Of a stretch of DNA of 64,000 nucleotides, positions 39,770-62,100 are shown one piece after another. The stretch covers positions 2,046,001 through 2,110,000 of the forward strand of contig JAITYX010000076.1 of NCBI GenBank assembly GCA_021018815.1. Direction: 5' to 3'. Every line of letters begins with the position of its first letter. Position 1 is the stretch's first letter. Source of the DNA: Talinum fruticosum (taxonomy: Eukaryota; Streptophyta; Magnoliopsida; Caryophyllales; Talinaceae). A program made the translations under genes and the position numbers. The notes beneath the pieces are model-generated. The model ran no database searches. It saw only the letters and a list, made by a program, of their open reading frames with translations, and was not told the origin of the DNA.

Positions 39770-42700
39770 TTAGATAGTCTCATGCAAGAATTGGCAATAT
39801 CCCTTCATGCGCCTTCCATAATTACTACTCTTCCACACTTTTTCATAACAAATAGAACAAGTTTGTTTCCTACTGACCTGTGACATGGATGCTTGGCTGT
39901 GTTCAGGAGATGGGTTTGCGTAAAACATGAAAGGCTGCATATTGTCATCTGCGAAATCTCTCAATCTAGCTAGTTCCGGCAAGATCACTTTCCCAAGGTC
40001 TGGCCGATTTTTCCGCCTCATCTCAGCACACTGAACAGCAAGTTTCGCGATGCTTAAGGCCTCCTCCACTGGCCAATCTGGGATAGAAGGGTCCAGCATC
40101 TCGGCAAATGTTCCATTCTCAATAGAAAGTTCAGCTTGATGAGCTAAACCCATAGGTGATTTGGCTGTTAGCAGTTGTAGAAGAACAATCCCAAGGGAAT
40201 AGACATCGGACTTTACTCCGAGCATACCGGTTTGTTGATACTCTGGATCAATGTAGCAGAAAGTCCCGGCAGTTGATGTCATGCGGTATTGGGTTATATT
40301 GTTAGCAACTGAAGGGGGCACTAGCCTTGCCAAACCAACATCAGCTATCTTACTAACAAAGTATCGATCAAGAAGTATATTTCCAGGTTTTAGGTCACGA
40401 TGAACTAGTGGCTCTGGCTTTGTTTGATGGAGGAAATGCAATCCTGTTGCAACTTCAGATGCAATTCGGAACCTGACTTGCCAACTTAGAGGTCGGGTAT
40501 TCCCTTGACAAAACAGACGGTCATCTAAACTACCATTCGCCATGTATTCATAAACTAGACAGCCGTACTCTGGGCATGCCCCTAGGAGAAGAACCATGTT
40601 GGGATGTCTGATGCAGCTCAGTACTTCAACCTGCACCGTATTTAAGGTAAAGAAAGACTTCTATGATGCTCTAGAAGCATAGTTCAACAAGATTTGCTAG
40701 AAGCATAAGTCACTGTATTCTTGGACCTAATGCTGACATATGTCTGCATGATTCCAAAGTTTTCTGCTAGTTTTGTGTAGGACTCTGTTTTGCAAAATCT
40801 AGCCTAGTCAGTTATTTTCGTTGATAAGTATATTTTAAAATAACAAAGGTTCTTTTGGTTACCTCTTGCTGGAACTGCGTCCTTCCTTGAGCAGCATCTG
40901 GTCTCAAAACTTTTACTGCAGCTCTAGTGTGATCAAGATAGCACTTGTAGACAGGACCATATCCTCCTTCTCCAATCTTGAGAGCTTTGGAGAAATGATT
41001 TGTCGCTTCTTCAATCTCTTCAATGGTGTACCTTCTGTAATTTCCAACACAGTGGGATGATACGTCTTCATCAGCATTTGTATTGGATATCTTTCTTTCA
41101 GCAGCTATCATTGCGGCTTCTTCAGGAGTTCCTTTCTCCTCCAGTCTTTTTCCTCCTCAAGCCTCCACTGGTGAAGTTCCGTAGACTGCAGTTGTTGGAC
41201 ATTTAAACTATTAATTGCAATGGTGTCAAATGACTTGGAATTCTCCCTTCTCACTATATATATATATACGTGTGTGTGTGTGTCTCACGCTTGCATGCTT
41301 ATTACATACACTTTACCCTTTTTCTGGAGGTTTGGGTCCCCTGGGGAGAAGAAGGGGAGGGGATTGGAAGCCGTCTATGAAGACCTGACACCTACTTGTT
41401 TTCCTTGCTGTTTTGCCAAAACTGCTTCTTTGCAGGCTTCACTGTACATTTCCATAGTTTGTTTGAGCTCAAGCTTCAGCCTCTTCATCTCAGCTTCCAC
41501 ATCTTCCTGTGTATGCATTTCAGGCAAAGTTTATATGGTTGCATATCTTTCACTTCAGTACTGAAAATTGTAGGTAAAACCTTTACACTGTACTTGCATT
41601 AGACAATATAACTGTAATGTTCAGAAAGTCATTTCAATACTGACTTGTGCTGAAAAAGATAGTTATTGTGCATGAATAGATCTCAAAACAAAAAGTTATT
41701 GTGCACAAATATGCTATTCCCTCGATGATTACAAAAATGAAATTTTGGTTCCTTTTGGGAGACCTGGGGATGTGACCGCTTTATGTGGTAGCTTCAATAT
41801 AATTATAACCCCTTTTTTAATGGAAAATTAGTGCTAGTGACATTAACTATACCACGTTTAATTTCCTTTTGGGCTTTTGAGTACATAACAACAATGATTA
41901 TTGATGGTTGAAAGCAACGCATAGTAAGAAATCTTTAGGTGCTATGCCTGAGTGTGAGGCGGAGCTTGTCAACAGCCTAAGTAGTGTCTTGAAATCTCTA
42001 ATGTGGAGTCAAAGCACAAATATAAAAATTGATAGAAGAATTTACAGCTGACTATAAAAGTTTAGAAAAGGAAGCCCCAAACAACACCCTTCAGTTCCGT
42101 TTTTCATGTTAAATTTCAGAATTTACATGAAATGGGGGACAATGTCCTGTGTAATGCTTAAGTTAAATTTAGGATGTGCTTACACTAAGATGTGATGAAG
42201 CAGTTGAAATCCTTCCACTTTCCTGTGAAGCAAATGAAAAATCATGCTGCGAGTTGAAGTCCTTTGCCTTTGCTCCGAAGCAGAGTGACCCATAACTTTG
42301 GTCTGAACTGGTAGAAAGTCGTGGGGTTCGTATTGCATCCATGTAGTCATAGTGAACAGGGGAAAGGAGGTCGGTGCTTGTTCTTTCGGAGCTCACAAAG
42401 GATATGTCTGTATCGCCTTCAGGAAACTCTCTGAACATAAGCTTTTCAGCCAATCTGTCTGACCTGATCCAGCATTCATTAGTGATTAGCTTATTTAGTA
42501 GAATGCAAGTCTCTTTCTATTTTAACAATTGACCAACAAAAGGCTGAGGTTGTAATTGGCAGAAGTAGCAAACTAAGGTAACCTAAATTTGATGGTGTTC
42601 TTCTAGATATGGAGCTTTTATCCCATGTTTTTCTGCCTGCCTGTCTGAATTCAAGGCTGCTAAATATCATTTCTTGCAATTAGTTTGGCTTTAAATTGTA

Positions 42701-45061
42701 GTGGACCAAGGCAAATGCCTCGTTAAAACTGTCTCTACCTTTTCTGCCAAATAGTAGGTAGTTGATCTAGGATCCAATGGAAAACAACCCCTCTACAATG
42801 CAGGGGTAAGGTTGTGTGCCTGTATACCTTTGGAACCCTCTCTACACATTGTATAGGGAGGCCTCCATGGTATTGCTTTGGTCTGGTTTGATACTGAACT
42901 GAATTTTGAAACTTTATTTTGTTCATATGTACATGAACTATGTGTAAATGGTTAACTGTTGTTACTTTCTTTGACATAATCTATTAGCTTCCCCTGTGTA
43001 GTTGGCTTACCTCATCATTTCCCTGTTATCTCTTTGAGGCTTGCATGATGTTCTATCCCCTGCTTGCGAGGAATCCAGCTACAGTCATTTTTGAGGAAAT
43101 GGAATACAAGTAACTGAGAAATAGTGCAATACAATAGATCGGTATGTCGAACCTTTGATGCTCATACTACGTCTTGGGGAGCATCAGCAACAGCTGCGGC
43201 ACTCGACTTCGCGTCTCTGCCAGTACTTTCCAAGTGGCTATGAAGGGGCGATATGTGCGGAACTGGCCGCGTAGCGTTGCGCACTGATGAAATCCTTGAT
43301 GACTTTGAGATGACATATACTGTGCAGAAATCAGGCGCCCCTCTCAACACTGTACTTGGTATATCTGCCTGCTTCAATTTCCTGTGCAAGCATAAAATAC
43401 ATACAACTTGTTAGAGCAATTCTACCAAATTGATAGCAAAATTATTTTTGGAAATTTATGAAATTGATCAGTAAACTTTTCCAAGAAGTCTCAAGGAATT
43501 ATTCTCTTCTTGCAATTACACATTTGTGACCTTTTGCATTATATGTTTTATTAAAATGACTTGTCTCTCAAAATCAGGAACTCGCACCTGAAAAATCCTC
43601 CTCTTGAGTTACCAAGAACCAAACTCTCAATTGCAGCGTAGCTCGCATATTCTATTAATGCTTTGGCTACATCTGTATCTTGGAGGGTGATATCTATGCA
43701 GCGTATCTGACAAAAAACCAGAGGGATACCTTTAGTAGTTTAAGTGTGGAAAAGGATGAATTATTATTTACTACAAGGAATTCCACATAACTGTACTTCC
43801 AAGCCAATCAGTTTTGCTAAATTTCAACATGCTTATTGCCTTCTTATGCATGGTTCCCTATAGGACATGTAGCAAACGAAATGGACGACGGGCATGGTTT
43901 AGTATTCTAGTTTGTTCAGTAAGCTGGTTTCATGACAAGCCCTACGAGATTGTCATGCACAACTCTTTGTTATTAGATTAACTGGATGCTCACTATTTTT
44001 GTTTTTCAAGGGATCACTAGTCCTCACTCCTAAAACTTTGTCTCCATTATGTAAGAACTCCTCTGTGTGAGATTTTTAAGTAAATTAATACGACATTTTC
44101 AGGGGTGCAGAATAATGTCTCAGAAAAAAGTAAGCTTTGCCAGTACCTAAGAAAACAAAACATACATCCTTACGGGTACAAAAGCAGCGGAACATGAGGA
44201 ACAAATTTTTGGTCTGCTTATCGACACATTGTTGGCTTGGTGCTGTGCATGAACTTGCTGTCGATGAAACAGCTGAATTCCCCGCTGCAAGCATGAAAGA
44301 AACAAAGAAGAATGAAAGAAACAAAAAGCATGAGATATTGTTGACAGGTGATAGATGGCTATATATGAAATATACAATTTAAATCTAATGGTATATAAAG
44401 TTTGGGATCGCACAGTATTAGATATTTTATGCTTTTTTTTTCTAGTGCCCTAAAGCTTTGGGTTTACATGTTCGCTAGAATTGATTCAATATCTGACCCT
44501 CTTCTCTCCTATTCTTTTTTCATTTTTTAAATTCATTCCCTGTTATTGGATGGAATTTGCAGGAATCCTGTTTTACAACTGACATGATTGTGTTTAACAG
44601 CATTTCTTAGGCATGACTTGAAGGTAACCTTATGACCGAATCCTTTATGTCATTCATAACAATTTTTTTGGCCTTTTATATGCTCATCTCATTTGCAACG
44701 GAAAAAATTTAGGAAAGAATGGTAATATTCATGATACTTCCGGCTTCAAGTGTTGTGTAAAAGAGCAACTCTGCTCAAACATATTATTTCCACTCAATAA
44801 TTTTGTCCTTACGAAGTTGAATGAAATTAGGCAGGTAGGAGGGGGGCATATGAGGTAGATGAGCAAGGAAAAGAAGAAAGAGGAACCTGGAAAAGAAGAG
44901 TCATTGATGACATGAATTAAGACAACAGGACGACTTCTGCTGAGAATGTTGTCAATTGCCCATCTAAGAGCAGCTTGGCTGCCTTTGTCCTTGTCTACTG
45001 CCACCGCCACTATCCCGCTAGCATCTTCCTTTTTCCCCGCATTCCCTTTTGATGGCCACAT
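39770..45061 (-). CDS. USP-domain receptor-like cytoplasmic kinase, 9 exons, about 755 aa
   Basis: Predicted cytosolic Ser/Thr kinase with an N-terminal universal stress protein (USP) domain, as in the Arabidopsis At2g24370/At5g12000 group. Exons run from 45061 down: 44887-45061, 44166-44284, 43588-43706, 43171-43381, 43011-43078, 42184-42463, 41396-41506, 40863-41185 and 39770-40630. The USP part begins MWPSKG with VAVAVDKDKGSQAALRWA and includes APDFCTVYVISK. A Ser/Thr-rich linker is followed by a coiled coil (EAEMKRLKLELKQTMEMY). The kinase has IGEGGYGPVYK, AVKVL, VHRDLKPGNILL, DVGLAR (Val for Phe of DFG, usual in this group) and GTFCYIDPEY. Related proteins with a C-terminal U-box are E3 ligases. 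No U-box is present here. One missing base in a five-T run at 41147-41151 breaks exon 8. The start MWPSKG is chosen by homology. Confidence 0.9.
42768..42880 (+). mobile_element. Au/TS-type SINE relic in kinase intron
   Basis: It shows GGAAAACAACCCCTCTAC, then GGGGTAAGGTTGTGTGC and CTTTGGAACCCTC. This is the familiar order of the 3' half of plant Au/TS SINEs. It lies on the plus strand, antisense to the kinase, in the intron between the exons ending at 42463 and starting at 43011. Confidence 0.55.
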
Positions 45062-47072
45062 CTCTGTCTCTCTCTCTCTCTCACGCACAGATCTTGTAGC
45101 TATATCTCTTTGTATTTTAAGAAAATAGAAATTCACCTATGTTGTTTTCCTTGGAACATCCTCTCTCTTCCCTCTTTTTTTCCCCTACTCTCCTTTGTTA
45201 AGCATTTTTGTATGATTGAGAAGTGTTTGATATTTTTTGCATCCTTCTCTCCAACCCCCATCTCAGGTCTGTTTTTAGGCAGTCACCTGATATTTAGTTA
45301 GCAACATCTAAAAAAAAAAAAAAGAAAATTCCCTGCCTCAGATTTAGCTAAAGCAAAATAAGAGGCAAACATTCACAATGTGAAATCCAAGAAATCTGAA
45401 ATATCATCCCAACTTAGCAAATCATTGGGATCAGGGGAAAAAGGAAAGGAAGTAAAAAATGAAAACAACTGAAAGATCATACTAGTGTAGAGAATATATT
45501 GTTCTGCTTTTCCTGCTTATGTAAACAGATATTTATAACCCCAAATGAGGAAAAGGTTTTACATTATATATTTTTGTCTTAAATTTTTTTTCAGGTGCAT
45601 ATATTATTGTTGGATTGACATGTAGTTAGCTCATGTGACATAGGTAGTCAGATGTGAATGTCTGTTGGTGCAACAAAAATATTATTTCAAACATCCTATA
45701 GCTAGCAGGTTTTAATCTATTGTAACCTGTAAGTCTGTTGGTGCCTGATTTAGCTGGTAAAGTCTGAGTCATGAGCATTAACATCTAGAGCAAATATTGC
45801 TTCTATATTTGTGCGTCCCAGCAACTGCTGGGGTGGGGGGACCCATCGTAAATTTTCACCTTGTAGGCACTATTAGATGTGTGTCTCATGTATGTATAGT
45901 GAGAATGGAGAAAAGCCAGTTTGGATCATTATATTGATTTATTGATTGTCATATTAGGGTGGTCGTTTTAATCAATTCAACAACTTCTAAACTCTCTTCT
46001 CTTTTCTCCTTTTATCCCTTAGTCCTTTTCCCATCTATTAGTGAGAGTTGCTTAAGCTTGCTAATTTCCAACATTAAATTTTATGTCTTTTGACATGAGT
46101 TCTGCTTGCTAGTATCTTAATAGAATAAAGCCCACATAGCTATATCCACTAGGTTTTTTTCTTTTTTTTTGGCTGGATTATCCAATAGTAGGTTAAAATC
46201 AGATTACTCTAGTTATCAATCTTGTTCTACAATTTCTCTTCAAACTGCGTCACTTTCTAACCTGGAAGTTGTATATTTGAATGCGTAGTTTTTGTGCCAT
46301 TTCAGAAATTAATTTGCATCTTTGCATTATTGAACTAGTACTGAAGTGATTTGTATAATTTTATTTAAAAGGTTTGAGGTAGGCCAGTTCATGGGGTGGT
46401 CCAGACCTGGTTGGCACGGATGACTGGTCTGGTCTAAACCAGCCTTGCCTGGCTCAATGGCCAATTCTAGCTTTCTTGACAACAAGGAATTGAATCCCCT
46501 GCCCTAAAAAAAAGCCTGCTTTTAAATGATAATTGGAGAGATATAATGATATGCAAAGTGCTTATAATATATATTCAACTGTTTGCTTGCATAAGGTGAT
46601 TGTAGGGATAACTATTAGACAAAAATTCCCATTATCAAAACCATCAACATGCAATCAAATGATTGAGATTCGAGTTGATCTACAAATGAAGCATATGGTC
46701 TTAGCAAAACTTGCACTTCCCTAGTCTCTCCACTCCCACTACAACACTCCTCCCTCCAAACAAAAAGGAATAATAAAGGAAAAAAATGGTGAAACTGACA
46801 TTTGAAACTATATAGAGGAAATTTGAAGAAAAAGAGGGAACACGTGCAAGCAAACAAAAACAAGCTTTACATAGTGTTTTGATTTTCGTGGGTCTTTTGG
46901 AGATGCATACACCATGATCTCGTGAGACCCTGTGCTTCGATGGGGTCTACTCCGGGCTGCTGCTGCTGCTTGTATCGCCTAAGAAAGTTTGAACGTGAAC
47001 TTTGGTTCCTCTTCTAATTACGTGACAATGCTAAATCACTTCCTGTATAGCAATCTGGTTCTCGAATTACAT
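45062..47072. other. Gap between kinase and receptor kinase genes
   Basis: A CT-rich 5' leader of the kinase gene (about 45062-45085) is followed by DNA with no recognised gene. A poly-A run lies at 45312-45325. A GGTC-rich, partly self-complementary stretch lies at 46383-46465. Confidence 0.55.
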
Positions 47073-49812
47073 TCAGCCTTCAGTCTCTTTAATCTCTTCT
47101 ATCTTCTCAATTGCTTCCTTTATACTCCATCTTACATCAAGATCCTCATGGCAACAGCTAAATCCAATTTTGAGAAGTTTTCTCATTTCATCCTGCCCGT
47201 TTTGGGTGCTTCCCATCCCCTTATCAAACACATCCTTGCCCTTCTCCCCTTCAGTTTCTATTTCCTTAACCCAGGAAGTCAGATTTTCTCCCTTGATATT
47301 TCCCACAGCAAGGAAGTTGGTGGGAAATTTCCCAGTTAGCACTTCCAAAATGAGGATCCCGAGGCTCCAAACATCAGTCTTCTTGGTAATCCTACCGTTT
47401 TGGGCATACTCGGGCGACTTGTAGGCTACCATGAGCTTCTTAGCGTGCTCCGGGTTGATCAAGGGCTGGAGGGCATAGTCCATGAGAAGGGGTTCGTATG
47501 ATTCATTAAGGAGGACATTTGATGATCTGAGATAACCGTGGGGCACAGTTAAGCTTGGGAGCTCGCTGTACAGATAAGCCAACCCCCTTGCTACTCCTTT
47601 GATGATCTTTAATCGTGTTGCCCAGTCAAGTCCAACAGGATCTTTCTCTGTACGGTTGCCTGCAACCAGAAAAAATAAGCACAAGATATTAGACATTGTC
47701 AATGCTATTGGCACACTTTTGCTTAGATTTGTTTCTAAAATTCTCATTGAAACAAAACATGCATTTACCTTGTACAACCAACTGCTAGCACTCTATTTGT
47801 ACTAGGACCTTTAATGTGAAAGGTGATAAAGAAAAAGGATCTCTATCATGTTAGTTGTATTCCTTGTGTTGAAATAGTACAGGAAAATGAAGCAGTTGAG
47901 AGAAAGACATGTGATTGGGCTTCTGAAGTCCATTATGTATGCAAAAGATGGTGGTTCTAACTCCGAAAGGGAAATTTATATATACGAGGCAAATAGGTCA
48001 TTCAGGTAAGGTTCATTTTGGATCAAATCAGAACAGATAGGCAATTTATTCAATAACCTTGCATCTGCTCGACAACAAGTTGGTGACACAGTTTGGTCCA
48101 GTTTGGTCTTGGTCAGGTAAATTAGTTTTGGGTCAAATTGGGTTGCCTTTTTAGAGTCTATATATTAGGTTTTTTTGTCAGGTCATTTGAGACAGTTAAT
48201 CGGGTACACAGAAATTTGCCAAGTATTTATTTCTCTTGGGATAGGTAACATTTCAGAGAAAGGATAAAGGACATGAGAATTCCTAAGTTTTCTTGACTTA
48301 CCATGAAGATGACTAGCCAGGTTCCCCTTGTCAAAATAGTCAAAGATAAGAAGTTTTTCTTCCTTCCTGTAGTAATGAGCAACTAGACCCAACACATTTG
48401 GATGTCTCAACTTGCCCATCCTCCTTATATGCTCATAAAAATCCTCTCTTCCCACTTTGCTCATTTGTCTGAACCTCTTAACCACTAACATTTGCCCTGC
48501 AAAAATCTCCACTTTGTAGGAGGACACAAAGTCCCCGCTCTCCAACACCTCTGCCGAGGCTGTCAGAAGGTCTGACAGATCGAATGTCTTCCCATCATCC
48601 CTAATAAACTCCAACTTCCCTGGCTCGGGTCGTTTTTGGTGCTTGTGGTGGGTGCTGTAGTCGGTGGCACATATGCTTCCTTAACCACATTATAATCCTG
48701 TTCATCAGGTATGAAGGCCTCCCGTTTTGCCTTCCTTGCTTGCCTCTGTTTGTTTTGATACATCAACAGAACAACTAATATCAATGCTAGCAACACGATG
48801 GCTAGTAGCACTCCTAGCATGATTTTGGTGATGGTACTAGATGATGCTGATGAATTTTCAGACTTGCCACCATTGCCTTGTCCTTCTTTGTCACCCCGGG
48901 GCATGGTTGAAGAGGGCCTCCACACAGTCCTTTGTTGCCTGCATTTGGGGGTTGAAAATGTGTCATATGGATATTTTCAGAATATTTTACAATTTTATTT
49001 GGTATTTGTTCTTTCAATTTTTACGAAATTTCACCGAGCAAAATGGAAATCGGACCTACACAATTTGAAAGCTCTATAAAAGAAAATTGCAACAGATTAA
49101 GAAAATCATGCTAGGCATTACCCATTACCTGAAAAGAAGTTTGGATTAAGATGTCTTAGTCTTGGGGGAATGGGACCCTCCAATTGATTGTTGGCCAGGT
49201 TAATAGATGGCAGTTCCTTTCCTTGAAAATCTGGGATGGGCCCTTGGAATTTGTTGCCTTCGAGCCTAAGCTGCACTAAGATTGGCAGTTTTGTGAGGGA
49301 TGAAGGTATCTTGCCCGTGAAGTCATTGTGTGCTAGCAACACCCTTCTCAAAGCCTCCATTCCAACAAAGGCATCATCTGGAATTTCACCAGAGAAGTGA
49401 TTTTTGGAGAGATAAATCCCCTTAATTTAGGAAGATGTCGCAAATCTGGGAGGGGACCCTCAAACTTGTTGTACATAAGGCTTACGCTTCTGAGCTCTGG
49501 CAATTGAGAAAGAACATCCATATCCATGGTGCCAGTCAGGCCCATCTTTTCGAGCTGCAACCCCCAGACCTTTCCATCGTGGCATGTGACCCCAGGCCAA
49601 TTAGAGGTGCTTCCCAAGCCGCATGGAGGGGTGGAAGGATTCCAATTAGCAATAACATTTCCATTTGTGAGAGATGACTTGAACTTTAGGAGGGCTTCGC
49701 CCTCTGTTAGACCAGACGAGAAAGCTGAAAGACATAAGATGGTGAAAAGTAGGAGACAGAATGAGGATGGTGGGCGCATAAGCGGAGCAAATTCATGCGC
49801 CCCCATCATCAT
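47073..49812 (-). CDS. LRR receptor-like pseudokinase, pollen receptor-like kinase class, 3 exons
   Basis: Predicted plasma-membrane LRR receptor-like protein of the PRK family, whose studied members bind peptide signals and recruit RopGEFs during pollen tube growth. Exons are 49129-49812, 48302-48938 and 47073-47659, about 636 codons once three missing bases are allowed for. It has a signal peptide (FCLLLFTILCLSAFSSG), then an LRRNT-type region (LLKFKSSL, NWNPSTPPCG, WPGVTCHDGKVWGLQLE) and about five LRRs ending in NKGLCGGPLQPCP. The transmembrane segment is ITKIMLGVLLAIVLLALILV. The kinase-like domain begins TFDLSDLLTASAEVL. The Gly-rich loop is degraded (LESGDFVSSYK), HRD is replaced by HGY and DFG by MDY, so it is probably catalytically inactive, as is usual for this family. 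The C-terminus stops right after KIEEIKETEG and lacks the acidic/Ser tail of many PRKs. The start could be any of three adjacent Met codons. Confidence 0.88.
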
Positions 49813-51414
49813 CTTCCTGTATTTGTATTCTTATTATCAACCTATATACTTGAAGGAAGGAGATGGCTGTTTTATCCTAGAAATCTATAACAAACGCCTT
49901 CTGAATTTCAGAAGGCGAATGAATGGTAGCTAGTTTTGGTTGCAAGTGCTGGTTTAATATTATAATACCTTGCCTGTGTATTTTGTTGTTATGTTTATGG
50001 TTTTCTCTTCCTCTAGAGAGACAGTTGGGGAGGGAATGAAAATGTGAAATGCCAACAATAGGAGATGATGGAGTTGGAAGCCAAAATGGGGGTTGATCAA
50101 TAACCATGCAAAAGAGGAGAGAAATTAGAAAGAGGTTTTAGAGGGTTTTAGGGTGTTTGGGAAGAGAAATTGAGAAGGCAAAGCCTCTTTGGCTTTGCTA
50201 CTGTGGAAATTCCTAACTTCATTTTTGGTTGATGGGAAAAACCTTAGTCATGAGCTGTGTCTTGAGTCCGATAACTATGGCCAGCCTTTCAATTACTTGC
50301 CCACCTTTTTTCTTTCTTTTGCACCTCCTAATTTTAGAGTTCTGTCATTTTGAATATTGACATATAGATATATTACTGTAATTTATAAGGCTAACTTCTA
50401 TCTTTCTGTATTTATTTATTATGTTTTTATAATTTAGTTATAGAATAAAGAAATTAAAATTATAAAAAAATCAAATTGATTGTATAATTAGTTGCATATT
50501 CATCCCATAGTGCAACACTAAATTTTTGCGAAAATTATGATAATATTCCTGTTTGAAAATCATCAAATTATAATGAACAGAGTCATCTGATTTTTTAATA
50601 GAAAGAATGAGAGTCATTGTATTAAGAAAATTATTAACCTTCGTTATACGGGGTAATGATACACTTCTTGTATCAAGAAATAAGAAAAGCGTCTTGTATC
50701 GGAATCGGAATAATATATTATATGATTTGAACATCAAATTATCGATGGTTACCATTAGTTATCATTAATTAAGATTGAACTAAGCTAACATATACAAATT
50801 AGCAATGGTTACCATTAGTTATCATTAATTAAGATTGACCTAAGCTAACACATACAAATGACGCCATAATATGATCAATGTTAGGGGAAAAGAAGTATTA
50901 TATTTGTAATTTTATATAATATAAGAGAAGTAACGATCATTTTCTATTCGATCCCTTTATTATTTTTTCCAATTTAGTACTTGGATGCAAGATGCTTGTT
51001 TGTGTCCGAGTTGTCTATAAACATCCGTTAAGCCCATAAGGCGCATGGCTCCTCACATTTTTGAAGGCATCTAACTATGTGATCATAGTCATTGAAGTAT
51101 ATTTCAACTAACAATAGATTAACACATGTTATTATTTTCAAAATTTCAAACCCCTCATATTCAAATGTCTTGCTATTAACATGGGGCTAGATAAGAAGTT
51201 TCATATGCCTACTTATGGTAGGAGTTGTAATCAACAATGTAAGGATGTAATAACTCTTTGGCATTTCATTTGGATCACGATTAAGCTTTCCTTAACTTCT
51301 AGGAACTACTTTACATAATCACAACCCCCAGCCCCTAAGAGCATGTAAAAAGAAGGGATAAATTTATTGTGACATAGTACACAATTACTAGCTAATAGAG
51401 GACAAAAATCTTGA
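49813..51414. other. Promoter side of receptor kinase and 3' flank of OSC
   Basis: No gene is seen. The stretch holds the 5' leader and promoter of the minus-strand receptor kinase, a 60-bp tandem duplication, and the probable 3' UTR of the OSC. Confidence 0.6.
50745..50860. repeat. 60-bp direct tandem duplication
   Basis: The unit starting ATGGTTACCATTAGTTATCA occurs at 50745 and again at 50805, with only a few mismatches over the second unit of about 55 bases. The near-identity indicates a recent event. Confidence 0.95.
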
Positions 51415-60666
<9,252 letters not shown>

Positions 60667-60765
60667 CTCTCTCTCTCTCTCTCTCCCCAAACTTCTCTGC
60701 TCTACGTACTACGATGAGCTCTAGTTCGTGAAGAGTTGCTGCCTTTTCTTCTTCAAGTTTGCGTT

Positions 60766-60775
60766 CTTTTTATAG
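60766..60775 (-). promoter_or_regulatory. TATA box of the OSC gene
   Basis: The minus strand reads CTATAAAAAG about 100 bases upstream of the start codon at 60666. A (CT/GA)n leader lies at about 60667-60690 between them, as in many plant 5' UTRs. Confidence 0.65.
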
Positions 60776-62096
60776 AAGCTGTATGGGAAGAGAAGAGTAT
60801 TTATTAGGAATAATTTCCGGAACCCAAATGTGACCCACAAAAAAAAAAAGGTTATATGTGACGCTGTAAATTTATTTGTACTGCTATTAAATACGACACG
60901 TTGGAGTATATACATGTTTAATCAAGGAGTAGTACATTAGTCACACGTAGATGTTTGTTAGAATAAATATATATTAATTTGTGTTACCAAAAGTTTATTA
61001 TAATATTTTGGTTGATCGATGCTTGCACCTACATTTATATCAACAGAAAAAATAGTGCTAGGCACTGGTAAATTTAATAATTTAAATAAATCAATACAAT
61101 GATCTTTTATAACGTTTTTATAATAAATGTTATGTTACGTGTCTCAAATATATAAGTATGATATATTGAGAAATGCAAAATGCTTACATGTATACTTTCA
61201 AATTCAATCATTTTTTTTTAATTTAATTGATCATGTGTTTGCCCACATTATTCTTAAACAAATACGAAAAACTCATTTTCAATTCGAACCATACCATTTA
61301 CAAGTATTACTTAATCTCATTTTCCTTTTTTCCAGCTAAATTAATCAAAACTGAAAACAACATTTTTGGATTTTGTTGAAAATATTGTACACTTAATTAT
61401 TGTTTATATATATTTTTAAAAAATGTGTGTTTTTCTATCTCCACTCGGTTTGAAGGAAACAAAAATACATAGAATATAACCGGCACTATTGCAGTCAATG
61501 AGAATCATCGCGTACACCCCGCAATCAGTTCCTAGAAGCAATTTTGAGCCAATTCTACTATATTTTATTTTATCTTTTATTATTATTAATAAATGAAAAT
61601 GGATACATATATAAAAACCATCTTTGTGAGTTTTATTTTTACCGGGAATGAAAATATGTAATATTACAAATGTAATTTTTCATCTCACACAGTAAATTTT
61701 TATAATACGAGATCAAATGATTGACATATGGTGAATAACAGAACATCCGAAGCTGATTTTACGAACAATTTTATAGGCTCTTGTAAGATAGTTCTAACAA
61801 AGACTTAACTTGAAGTATAAGTCGCTAAAGTTTTCAATATCATCCATGGATAAAATTTATTTTTATCAAAATCTTTTTATATAAATATATGAATACCACA
61901 AATTCAGTAAATTAATTTTCAATGAATAATTTACCTATTTTTCTTCTTTATTTAAAAAAAGTTGAGTGGCGAAATATTCCATTACATAATTTGTTCATAA
62001 TATTATAAAAAAAAAACTCTTGCAGAAATCATTGATGCTCCCTTTTTTCTAAAAAAATATTACAAATAGTACTAATTATTAGAAAGGGAAGCCAAA

Positions 62097-62100
<4 letters not shown>

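Noticed and set aside
39770..45061. U-box E3 ligase (PUB) annotation for the kinase
   Set aside because: USP and kinase domains are there but no U-box was found at the C-terminus or downstream.
46383..46465. Hairpin-forming GGTC-rich stretch as a microRNA precursor
   Set aside because: Pairing is partial and short, and the words match the dispersed GGGTC-type repeat better than a miRNA stem.
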